Assembly: GCF_004359215.1 (NCBI RefSeq)
Contig: NC_090616.1
Location: 2,226,901-2,290,900, forward strand
Direction of reading: 5' to 3'
Origin: Bremia lactucae
Lineage: Eukaryota > Oomycota > Peronosporomycetes > Peronosporales > Peronosporaceae
DNA length: 64,000 nt
A model generated the notes under the pieces. It did no database searches and had not been told where the DNA came from. It saw only the letters and a list, made by a program, of their open reading frames with translations. Both the position numbers and the translations under genes were made by a program. Every line of letters starts with the position of its first letter. Within the stretch, counting starts at the first letter, position 1. Positions 49,748-60,705 of this stretch are shown here, in pieces.

Positions 49748-51331
49748 ATGCTCGCAAGTAGCGTAACCTATGGCGTCATGGCGGGTACCCTCATCGTCGT
49801 ATCTGCTTACGCAATCATTGTAAGTCGACGTATGGAAATTAATTCCGTAACAACTTTTGTCAGGTACGTTGCCTCTGTGATGTCTACTGCCACAATTTTT
49901 TTTTCCCATACATTTGCTGGGTAGTGCGAAGAACTCGACAACAACGCTACGATTAGCGTGGTGTCTCTTTTCAGCTGGCATCGGGGCTGGGACACTCTTT
50001 TCATTCCCTCAAATTGGCGTCGATGCCGGATCATGGGGTGTGATTGGTTACGCCATGTCGGGAGTCGTTGGGATGCTCGTGCTGGCGCTCGTGGGTCCAT
50101 ACATGCGGTCCGCTCTGGGTGAAAACAACACCATGACCGACGTGGTTTCCACGCGCTTTGGCTACACGATGCAGCTGTATGTTTGCGGCATTTCTATGTT
50201 TTACCAATTCATTTGCCTTGCGTCCGAGTATACGTGCATCGCCCAGCTCACGACCATGTTGTCACCGAATGCACACCCAATCGTCACGATTCTTATTGTC
50301 GCATTTCTTACAAATTTGTACCTGACTATTGGAGGACTTCAAGCAAGTCTTGCTACGGATGTGTGGCAAGGAATTGGCGTCGTTGGCCTCGTGACCGTGG
50401 TCTGTGTTGCCATGTTTCTCCACGTGTCCATCCCTGCAGACGCGTGGGCAGCTACGAACGTTGCTGCCTTCACGACCGCAGGCTTTGAGACGCTCGTGAC
50501 GCTTAATATCGCTGTCACAGCTGCCAGTCTCTTCTTCACGGGCTTTTGGCAACGTGTGTATGCTGCGTACGATGACAATGCGCTTCGCAATGCTGCTTCA
50601 CTTGCTAGTATTATCATTGCACTGTTTACCGTGGCACTTGCGATCGCGGGGATGGTGTCGTACCTTGCCTACCCCGACGGCGTCCTATTCTTTGCCATTT
50701 TAATCGACATGGGTCGTGGCTGGCAAGTGCTGATTGTTGTGGTTATCGCCATGCTCTCTAGTGGAGTCTCCGACTCGATTCAGATGGGACTCGTCGCCGA
50801 ACTCACGACATGTTTTCCCAAACTTTCGTTGCTTAATGCTCGTGTAATCTGCGGTAAGTACGATTTATTGGTTATGTGGACGTAGTGTGGTTTACATTTA
50901 GTGTGGTGTACGTAGTGCTGCTAAATGCGCCGGCAATTGCGATTGGGTACCAGCAATATGATATTTTAACGCTATATTTGATTGCGGATTTATTATGTAC
51001 GGCGGCTGTGGGACCAATGTTGCTCTGCACCTGGAAGCGTGCCACTCGTACGGGCGCGATAGCTGGGAGCGCTGCTGGTTTGGTCACTATTTTTGTGTGC
51101 GGAGTCATTATGCAGGGCAAGTTCGTAGGTGGCTTCAATTGGTTCATCTTGCCAGAGGGTCTTTACTCGCAAAACAGCATGATTACTTTTATTGTTACAC
51201 TTATTATCCCACCGATTGTAACCGTGGGTGTGTCGTTGATGACGCAATCAGCCAAAAGCGAAGACGCTAAGGTCGACAGCTACGCACTTGAATTCTCTCC
51301 CGTCTTGGAGACAACTACCAAGACCTTTTAG
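49748..51331 (+). CDS. Sodium:solute symporter (SSS family), riboswitch-controlled; putative thiamine-related transporter
   Basis: Three exons: 49748-49863, 49925-50853, 50916-51331; introns of 61 and 62 nt (GTACGT...GGTAG; GTAAGT...CGTAG). The joined frame is 1461 nt, 486 residues plus stop, with no breaks. It is a polytopic membrane protein with about 12-13 hydrophobic segments. The first junction restores FVSAKNSTTTLRLAWCLFSAG, then GIGAGTLFSFPQIGVDAG; the second restores NARVICVLLNAPAIAIGY and YLIADLLCTAAVGPM. This matches SSS/DUR3-like carriers, which couple uptake to cation gradients. The TPP aptamer upstream suggests thiamine or a precursor as substrate; thiamine-repressed SSS genes with TPP riboswitches are described in marine algae. 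A poly(A)-type AATAAA-like signal lies near 51412. Confidence 0.9.
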
Positions 51332-51505
51332 CGTGTTTTTCGCCTTTATTTTTTTCGCTTTTATCAAATTGTTTTTACGAAATTAATCACATTCAAGTCG
51401 CATTCATTAAAGAATAAAATTGTAATTGAGACCGCTGCCCAACTCCGTCGATAGTGGTGAGGCTGGCGATGTGCGTCACGTCCGACTTGGTCTCACTCGT
51501 TCTAG

Positions 51506-52008
51506 TGTAACGGGCTGAAGTTACCATTATTTTTCACAGTTCCCGTTAACTACATTTGGTGTACTTCATGGGATGGTCAATCACAATATTATAGTAATTA
51601 GACCCAGCACTCGGGTGTGGCTCACATTTGTGACCAACCCTTGTGTATGTGATGCACATAGGTGCATTCACATAGGAGGTATGACGCCTAGCGTCATCCG
51701 TTACGCGAGGTATCTAGAAAGATATGCTCGCAATACAAATTATGTGTTATCTATAGAAATGACATTTTCATTGGTAAAAATAGATATTTATATTTACTGC
51801 AATTAAATATAAATCAGTCTGAAAACTACTTTCTACTTAGTAAGTGCGCAGGATGAGCCGGATTACCGCTCCCGTGACGACAATTAACTACAGTACTTAG
51901 TGCGTTGGGTGAGGTCGCTAACGCGCCCACCACAACTACCTCGCTGCACGCAAGAGAAGCTGGTACACCGCTTCCTCGAGCGTGACCGCATTACGACCTT
52001 CTATCTAC
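51506..52008 (+). repeat. Family B solo LTR, 3' end deleted
   Basis: TGTAACGGGCTGAAG at the start, a single TATGACG-CCTAG-CGTCATC hairpin, and the rest of the LTR to ACCGCTTCCTCGAGCGTGACCG, where ~25 bp are missing. It ends next to a family A LTR. Confidence 0.85.
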
Positions 52009-52010
52009 TA

Positions 52011-52443
52011 GGGTGTATCGTTACTTGAGTATTAACAATGAAAGGTTGCTAATAAATATTTTTTTCTTATAGGTACATAAATAAAAGAGAATATATTACA
52101 TTATATAAGTATTATTTAAACTCTTAATAATTGGTAGATATAGACCATTATATTTACCTGCTTCGTGGTCCAGTCAGTGCTGGACGCGCGCAAAGAGTCA
52201 GATAATATTTTAGTTCATATTTTTACATTAGTGATAATTAAGTTAGCATTAAATGATAGAATGACAAAAAAGCACAATAATATCATTACAGCTTTCGTTT
52301 TAACATTCTTTTAAGTAGTTTGCCTTAAAAGAGTCTTCCTCTGCACGTACGGTGTACGTGAAGTGACCAGAGGCACCACTCACACTAAAGCAGTGTAAGT
52401 GGACTTGTACTGAAGCAGTACAAGTTAATAGTGCCCCGTTACA
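52011..52443 (+). repeat. Family A solo LTR, 5' end trimmed
   Basis: GGGTGTATCGTTACTT (first bases of the LTR missing) to CCCCGTTACA, with the GCGCTG/GTCCAGTCAGTGCTGGAC variant and the CTTGTACTG-AAG-CAGTACAAG palindrome. Confidence 0.85.
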
Positions 52444-52690
52444 CTACTACTGAACTTATTATATTAATGACTACCTATGTATGGCGCCTTCTTGCGCACC
52501 GCACAATCGCGCCTTGTGACGATTGGCGGGGGGTTTCAAACTTAAATTGACCAATCAGTTATAGCTTGTGTCTATTGCTTCAATATTACCCAGTAGGTGA
52601 ATTCTGTATTATCAAGTCAGAAAAATATCTTTGTCTCATAAGATGTAAATTAATTATTATTCTATGAAGAAATAATACTTATCCGTTACA
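52444..52690 (-). repeat. Family D 3' LTR, truncated, reverse strand
   Basis: It has the GCGCACCGCACAATCGCGCC and GACGATTGGCGGGG blocks, ending CCGTTACA on the right. A purine-rich tract (reverse CAAGGAGGAATGA) lies immediately to its right, as expected before a 3' LTR. Confidence 0.78.
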
Positions 52691-55600
52691 TCATTCCTCC
52701 TTGATCAACAGTCACAATAGTAACTGATGTGGAGGGACAATAGCACTATCTCTTTCCCTGAAATCTGCTTTGTTCTGTTTTCATTCTAAATACAATCTTA
52801 TCCCATCATTGATTTTAGACTAAAAAGCAACATGGCGACGAATAAGTCTGTTCGCGATCTCGCAAGACCGCTAAGCTGACAGCTGCATGAATCAATGTAA
52901 TGTGGCTGTCGGTAAAGCAAATGATCTATCAGGCACTCATGCGTTTACCAAAGTAGATAAGTCACCTGCTTCTCTGTTATAGGTGATTATGTCTCGACTT
53001 CAGCCACTTACGTTGCAGGTGGCGGTGGCAAGTCACCGCCATGAGCCGGCTTATGGCTAGTGTTAAGGCCACCGGATCACACGGGCCAAGTCCGTTAAGC
53101 CTTCGGGTTTTTACGTGACCACTAAAGAGATTATGACGACTTTGATGAGGGTTTTATAAGAACGAATTTACTTTCCATTTTCCAGTGTGTTGTCATACCC
53201 AACAATTATTGCTTACATATCCAGAAGATTTTGCGACTCGCCTGATCTCTTTGGTGGAGAGTCGACTGGTAATGACTCCGTGGGCGATGATCACCCTGGT
53301 GACGCTAGTCTGCATAACTAGGATCGAAGTAGTCCTGAGGAGAAATATGCTGCTGGTGTTGCTAATTTGCATCACCAGGAAAGGGGTAACTCTAGATTTC
53401 TCTTCAAGGGCCAAGTTAGCGTTAACGTTAACATGAGTCAATACAAAGAGACCGTAATGCGTTGCGGTCTGCTCCTGAAAAGAGCCTTGTTTACCCTTAA
53501 AGACTAACTAAAACCATTGGTCCGGTATGACCAATGATCAGTATAACATGCCTTTATTTGACTCTATCCAGGCTTCACATAGCCTGGTGAGGACTAAATG
53601 GAACTCTTTATCGATGCCTTTTCTGGCATCGGTGGTATTTTTATAAGAATTTAAAGGATGTTAAACCTTTGTTCCAAGCTTGAATAGATTTTCTTACAAA
53701 ATATGCGAAATGTAGGCCGTGAGGTCTGGCTATACAAGTTGGGTATTATCCGTGAACGGTTCGAAAAACGGACCATTTTTCGTGCACGTACATGCTGCAC
53801 CGCTGTCAAGCAAAGCAGGGATACCTTGTCCCTCGTGAGGAGACTCATGCCCATGTTGTTATTAAGGGCAGGTCATGCCCTAGGGAAGCTTGTTTCCTTA
53901 ATGATCTCCAATGAGAAAATTCTCGATCTGAAGCCAATTCGCAGGGCAATCCGTGGAGTTGAAGTGTCGTGTCGATACAGGCATGAGCAGGGCCTTTGGC
54001 TGTGATCGATTCCGAGGCGGCAGCAAGGTGTACCATCTTGCGAAATCGATCAAAAAAAACAAGAATACCATTAGCCTTGTGAGCGTCTTCGAAAGATCCA
54101 AATAACAAGTCTATAGATACGGACTGCCAACATTCTGCCAGAACAGGCAGAGGTTGTAAAGAAGCACGGGATGAAGCACTGGGCTTTACCCGTTGGCAAA
54201 CTTGCAAGCACGTACGATGCGAGGCGTGTCGTCAGCAATGGCTGCGTAATTCAGTAAACTTTGCAGGTTGAGTATCGATCCGTCGAGGATCGATACTGTT
54301 TCGATCACCCAATGAAGAATAATTTGTGATGGATTTCTGACATAAATCCATCAACTTTTGAAAGGCTCATCTTCGTGGTAGGCTCTACTGATGTCGTCAA
54401 GTAATGTCGACGACAAAACACTTATTCTTAAAAGAGTAGGCTTAAGCCCACTGTTATGAGCAACCGGCTCAAAGGCGGGTCGGCGCGAAACAGCATCAAC
54501 GACGACATTGAGTCGTCCTGGCTTATATTCAACGGAGAAGTGATACTCCGCGAAGAAAGACAATCATCTCGCCATTATTTGCGAGAAGTGTGGACTGTTT
54601 ATGAACGCGCGTAAAGATGCATAGTCCGTTTGAACATTAAACAGTCTGTCTCCCAAAGTGTAAGCCCAAACTTAGCCAGTGCAAACTTCATGATAAGAAG
54701 TTCTTTGCCATGCACTGGATAGTCGCGTTCAGATGGTTGAAACTGACGCACTTTCGTCTATCGATGAGCTGCTGAGAATCCATTCGTTCTCAGAAAATAC
54801 TAGTGCCAACCGGATATCGGCCAAATACTCATCATCTCATCTGTGACAAGTAAGCAGATCGGCTTGACTTTGCCATTACGCAGATCAGGCAAGAACCGTT
54901 CCGGCTCTAGCGTTGGCAATTAAGTTATCGCCGAATTAAAATTTGGAGGCGCTAGTAGATCAAGCGTATAAGCGCCTTTACTAAATCTATTGCTTACTAA
55001 AACATTCAAGGTCTCAGTTACTCTTTGGAACTTATTTCAAAATTTACCTGGAATTCATAAACCAGTGTTTTCTGGAGAATCCCCAGAGAATCTTGGGGGC
55101 TTATTATCTCAAGATTTATTTTCGAATACTATCTTCCCTCACTGCCTTGAACTGTGGATGCGCTACCACAGCGAGATCCTCTACGATCGACTCTCCGGTC
55201 GATCTAGGATCTATGCCATCTTTCTCTTAGACAGACGTTTCAATTTTCTTGGATGCTGCTTTTCAAGCGAGCATCCTTGTTTCGTACGATTCATTTATTC
55301 AACTGGTCAAACTTCGACGCTGCAGGTGCTATGCACAGCCGTCGGTATCTAACTATACATTATGATGCGTTTTCACACTGAGGTCTTGTGCAGTCGTGCT
55401 AACGATTAACCCACAAGTGAAGCCATCGCACTTACTCGTAGGACATCCTCACGCTTGCGAACGCTCCAAGACGTTCTTCAGATGACACTCAGTTAAACGA
55501 CAAACAGGCACCGTCACGGCTTGATGCGCCACTTTATGCATGGCTCGTACTTTCTGAGCCATGGCAATCCAAGAATTACGCTAAATTTGACATACAAATC

Positions 55601-57103
55601 AAGTACAATGAAATTGTCATCGTACTGATTACCCTTTAACGTCTACTGTAAACCAGCAACACGTTTCTTTACTGTTACAGATGCGCTTGTGGGTAGGCGC
55701 ACTGTCATCCTCGTAAGAGGGATATCGCGCTCAACGAACATGAGCATGCGATATTCTAGCGGTTGACGCCAAATAAAACTCGTCGACGCCCCACAATTGT
55801 CTAGGGATTCAGTAATAATTATTGCCACTTTTATTTTTAAGATGATGAGGTAATCCTAACCACCTTTGGCAGTTATACACAATATTTACGTTTGAGGAGC
55901 AACTTTCGTAAAAGGCCTGCTAATTCTTTTAACGTTGCTGGATCAGTAGGGCGATCCGAACCTTCTGACCTCAAATGTTTTTTTTTTGACGACCTCCTTG
56001 CCGTTGCGATTTCGCAACAGCGTCGGATCCGCGTCCTCTGCTTTTTCTGGCGGGAGGTTGATCGTTTTGCCCCGTGTTTCTTGGAACTGGGCGTGAGGTA
56101 CCCATTTTCTTAAAACGATTGCTTTTTTTGCAATTGTTTGTTATTTAAAGAGCGAGGTTTCTCACTCTATATATACGAGAAGTCCATAGCTTCTGGACCC
56201 ATGCTTTCTCGGAGGACGATTGCTCCAAAGTGCACAAAAGACTGTTAAAGGCTAAAATTCTCCTGTTCCGCTATAGAAATTACTTCTCAAGCGACTTTAA
56301 TTCTAGCCAGAACAGGTGGGTCTTGTCTGGACCGTCTCCAAGTCTTTTACTAAACACAATTACCTGTGTTTGCTCGCCAATTGGATGACTTACGATACAA
56401 TTGACCAGGTATCGTGCATGTTGGGCGTAAACGTGTCGATCACGCTTGCCCTGCTTCAAATCCAGGAGCTCGGCTCGAGCCCTGTATTCAGCACGTGGTG
56501 GCTCAAATGTTTGTTCGAGCCGGATCATAAAGATCTCTTGCGACAAAAAAAGTAATAGGTGGTGAAGCTCAAGCCCCAAGGCCCAAGATTTGGCACGCCA
56601 TGCAAAGTTGGACATGCAACTTTTCACTTTTGTCGTATCATCACTAATTCGACGTGCTTCAACGGCATCATCTAACTCGATGAACCATCTTAATAGGGAG
56701 TCTCCCTCGACTGCCTTGAACTAGAGATTTCGATTTATGAGCTTTCAATCGTCGTGGAAGCATCGACCCAATAGCAACATGTACATGCTGCTGTCTCAAC
56801 AGTCACAATTGATGAGCACCCTGTTCTCTCAACACCCCCGCGTGTTGAGAGCCTTGTAAGTGAAGCATGACTATGTTTCCTTGGGCCCCATGGAGTCCGT
56901 GTTAAATGAACTCGGCTATGGCCGCATGCTTTTCATCTCTACCCAGATTGTACAGCATGGCGCCAACGGCTGGCCTGCCTACGACCGAGTCAATCAATTA
57001 AGCAAACCCTTCACGCATTGCGCGGAAGCCTTCTGGAGGCGCACATGTCCAAATTTGACGGAACGTGCGTGGGCTGTTGAGCGGACTACGAAGTCCTATC
57101 AGG
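52691..57103 (-). mobile_element. Family D gypsy element, reverse strand, heavily decayed
   Basis: Reading leftwards from the 5' LTR: gag (56627-56280: SCMSNFAWRAKSWALGLEL, LEQTFEPPRAEYRARAEL, LKQGKRDRHVYAQHAR), protease (55828-55643: ERDIPLTRMTVRLPTSASVTVKKRV with NCGASTSF for the core), degenerate RT region about 55340-54700, RNase H end (54563-54351: MSFFAEYHFSVEYKPGRLNVVVDAVSRRPAF) and integrase (54207-53845: VCQRVKPSASSRASLQPL, WQSVSIDLLFG, FDRFRKMVHLAA, LASDRE). The 3' third (52691-53700) is not recognisable. Many stops. Confidence 0.75.
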
Positions 57104-57587
57104 TGTAGCAGGGCACCTTTCACTAGTACTAATCAGTTCAATTGAACCTTAAAATGATAACTGTAAAGTTGAGGTACCTCGAAACATCAGCTACTTAAAA
57201 GTACCGAGAAGGTTTCTTAACAGCCAAGGGTCTTTAGCTACCAATGTTATTTGAGGGCTTATAAATAGAGAAATGTAAAACTGTATTAATTTATTCAGTT
57301 ACCTACGTAACATTCAATCTATCTACTAAACTATTTATATGAATAACTAACTTCTTCTTGCGCATCGCACGATTGTTCCTTCTGACGACTGGCGGGGTCA
57401 ATTTAAACTAAACTCAATCAATCAATCAGAATTAATGTCTATTGCTTCAATATTGCCCAAATAGAAGAATTTTAATATTAGCAGTCAAATAATTAATAAA
57501 AATAATTATTGTACCTCTTACTATAATATCCCTTTTGTGACACATAATATTTATCATTATTTAATGAGGAAATATTTCGTGTGTTAC
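57104..57587 (-). repeat. Family D 5' LTR, reverse strand
   Basis: It starts TGTAGCAGGGCACC on the left and shares the GCGCATCGCACGATTG, GACTGGCGGGG and GTCTATTGCTTCAATATTGCCC blocks with 52444-52690. The right edge near GTGTTACG is decayed. Confidence 0.7.
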
Positions 57588-57715
57588 GCTTCACCGCAAT
57601 ACACTCACACCCCACTAGACTATAAAATAACAAGCTCACGTACAGGTGTTACGTGAAAGCACTACAATTGATGGTGGAACGGCTCAAATAATTTGGCACC
57701 TGATTAAAGCTCAGT

Positions 57716-57806
57716 TGTAACGGGCTTAAATTGCCTTGTGTATCACACACACATTAAGTACACTTTGTGTACCTAGTGGGATTGTCAGTTACTTCATGTG
57801 TGCCAT
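57716..57806 (+). repeat. Family B LTR, first ~90 bp
   Basis: TGTAACGGGCTTAAATTGCC, then TTAAGTACACTTTGTGTACC and GGGATTGTCAGTTACT. It is cut off at about 57806. Confidence 0.7.
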
Positions 57807-60705
57807 TCCAGGCGAGATGTGCGGTAAGTTTTTTTATTGTGGTCGAATAGTGATGCAAATCCATACATACCACAACTGGTTCGGTGCGCAATAGGTACAC
57901 TCGAAACTCTACAAAAGAGCATACTGAATTGAAAGTAGCTCGTTCTCCTGAACCTGGGTCTCGCTTCCGCAGTTTTCAAACCCCGAAACTAGTAAGAGAT
58001 GACACAACTAACGCCGTCGATATCTTTCTGCATAAGCGCGCTGCCGGTTGTACAATTACTCGCATCGCAGACGACGCTTAAAACTTTTCCGTGGTGAGCA
58101 ATGCCAACACCGGTGCCTATACAAGTGATCGCTACACTGATGTGCACGCATCGACATGTTTTTCTGACAAACCCATCCTGCATCCTTATAAGGAGGTCAG
58201 ACAAGGGCTTAGCATGCTCTGCATAATTCTCGCTGTGCTTATGCAAATATTTAGCGAGCCCTAAGAAATTGCGCAAATCATTCATATGTCGTGGGGCTGG
58301 CCATTCTACTACAATGTTATTCATGCGCTCGTATACCATGTGCACCTACGATGCAGCCCAGCACATATATCTCAAGTACCTCTTTGACTCACTTTTGCAA
58401 GTTGGCGTACAATTGGGCGTCACCCAGAGTCTTCAACACGGCGCCTGCATGACTCTTATGCGGCTCTATTTCGCCCACCTGTCCTCTGCCGTGCGCGAAT
58501 ATATCGTAAAATTAATGGGGCGCGCAGGCACGGTGCTGACGCATCACGTGAGCCACCGCTAGGTTAAATGTCGCCGGTGCGTTTTATATAACTTGTGGCA
58601 CCACAAGCTACTCGCAAAGCACACCGCTGGGTTGGTTACTGTCGTTTTGGATACATCGGACTCTCTCATGAGTACCTGATAGTAACCATCGTCTGAATCC
58701 AACGCAAAAAAGATAGTTGACTTTGCTATGGATTTCGACAGATTATCTTTCCACGGGATTGGCATTTGCGCCGGTATGGTCGCCCTGTTCACCTTATTGT
58801 AAGCATGTACATTCGTGGATCTCTCCTTCCTTAAACTCGGATAGGAACAGATTCCACGACATCTCCGGGAATTTTACTAGCTCCTCGGCAGATGTAAAGA
58901 CTTACCGGAGCACCTCGACTGAGGATTGTTCTGCAACATTGTCTTTGACGGCCTCGAACTCCTAGTTCGAAGGCCCGTACTTTTAATTGATCTGATTCAT
59001 AGGTCACTCGTTTAGATGTGCCTTTGATCGTCCTAATCTGTCGGGTTCTCGTTCTTCGTGTTGCCACGACCTTTGACTCGAAAACGGGTGCCGTTGTACT
59101 CCTGGCTAATGGGGACTTTCCAACCGCACCAGGCTCTAGGCACTATGTCGGTCATGTGATGCTTGACTCCTACTCAGCTTTTCGTCTGCTGCCACATCAT
59201 CTCGGCTCTGTGCATGACTAGGGGACACATGACTACTTGTAATTGCCCTTTTAACTGCCTCAGTCTCCAAGAGCTGAGTAGAAATTGGTGCTACCTGACT
59301 TCCAGCGAAGCACCTTCATTAACACCAGGCTGAGGGCTCTGGGTATAATGATGTGATGTTTGACATCCCGTCAACGTACTATCCAATGTGTTTGTAACGA
59401 CATTTTTTCAGGAGCACATCCTTTCCGGTGTTCTGCGTAGAGTTCGCAACTGTGCGTGTACGCCAGTCTATCCATGGTTGGTACTTTGAAGTCATACGGA
59501 CTCTCCATTCCTAGCACTGTGAACTTCTCTTTACAAGGGAAGTCACTAAAGCTGAAGGCGAGTTCTACCTGAACTCCCTCAGACTTAACGAGTGCGCCGT
59601 TCGCCAAGCGAACGAGCGCCTCTTCTCGCTTTCCATCCTGGCAAAGCGACCCAAACATCGCCGGCCTCTTTCTTAGAGCCACGAGTTTCACAAAAATTTC
59701 AGATGCACCCGGCTTCACTAGGGGAGGCATCACCTGGTCATTGCTTCCTTCTTGAGCGCTTATAGACCAGTAATGTCGAGGTCCGAAATTTTGAGACCCT
59801 GGGACTACGCTACCCACTTGTTTGACAACTCTGAACTTGGCGAGAGCTCTAGAGTCCACGTCAGTTAGGCATCCCGCCCCTTCTGTGCCCCCGCATTTAC
59901 CGACCCCTCCGTGGTCGGGGCAGAACTCATGCGGCTCACACGCTGGTTATTGCCACCGCCCTTTGGAAAGGGAGTCCTCTTACTGGGTGTCGTTGCACCA
60001 GAAAGGACCCTGACATAGCAGCGAGCCATCACATGGCCACGCTTGCCATATTTTAAACAAACAATGTCTGCGTTGCCCAACTCCATTGGAGTGGTATCTG
60101 TCCTCTCGGACGACGGCTTATACCAAGCTGTTGCCGAGGCACTGTTGTAGGATTGAATCTCAACAAGAGCAATTTGAATTGCCTCTTCCATCGTCGACGG
60201 CACGTTTCTAAAAAGGGCCTGTCGCGATGAGCCATGACGTAGGTCGCTCATAAACGTGGGCACTTTAATGAGCTCCGGAATCGGACCTACCATAATGAAG
60301 GCCAGCAGCGAGCGCATCACGGCCCATACTCTTGCAGAGAGCGCTTTGCTTTTCGTGCCCCAAAGAAGCGCGCCTGAATTAACACCTCGTTGTTCGGAAG
60401 CTGATACATGGCGCGAATCTTTGTCTTCAAGATCGCCCATGTAATGAACGACTTACCGTACGCCAAAAGCGCCGAGTAAGCTCACTCCGAAGCCTTATCG
60501 GGCAGGTGCGACATGGCGGACGACACTATCCGGTTGTCGTCCTCGATGAAATGCGCCACACCGCCTTGTTCCACGGCTAAGAGCAAATGGACAATCGTGT
60601 GCGCTGCAGTTCCGTCTAATGAGGCGGGTCCATTTGAATTAGCCTCGGCTGACGCAGCCGAGTGGAGAGCATCTTAACAGTCCTGTTGAGAGCCTCGCTC
60701 CGAGC
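57807..60705 (-). mobile_element. Family B gypsy fragment, reverse strand: gag to RNase H
   Basis: From right to left: gag (60705-59865; VGPIPELIKVPTFMSDL, VPSTMEEAIQIALVE, knuckle CLKYGKRGHVMARC with the second Cys changed to Tyr), protease (59859-59371; KREEALVRLANGALVKSEGVQ, FSFSDFPCKEKFTVLGMES), PR-RT spacer, RT (58792-58559; ATIPAQMPIPWKD, DGYYQVLMRESD), connection domain (58345-58180; NDLRNFLGLAKYLHKHSENY) and RNase H (VVCDASNCTTGSALMQKD, about 58100). It is collinear with 34500-37600 of the main family B element. It is fused at 60705 to forward family D RT. Confidence 0.8.

Noticed and set aside
49628..49924. 98-codon ORF as the first part of the transporter
   Set aside because: It has no ATG at its start (TTG), includes the predicted leader intron, and reads through the first coding intron; the three-exon model from ATG 49748 gives the family-consistent protein.
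50876..51331. Separate 151-codon membrane protein
   Set aside because: It is the third exon of the SSS transporter; the ATG at 50876 lies within the 62-nt intron.
52850..53160. Third antisense ORF in the family D element
   Set aside because: A forward ATGGCGACG start exists but the frame closes after 13 codons and later open pieces are short; not distinguishable from chance.
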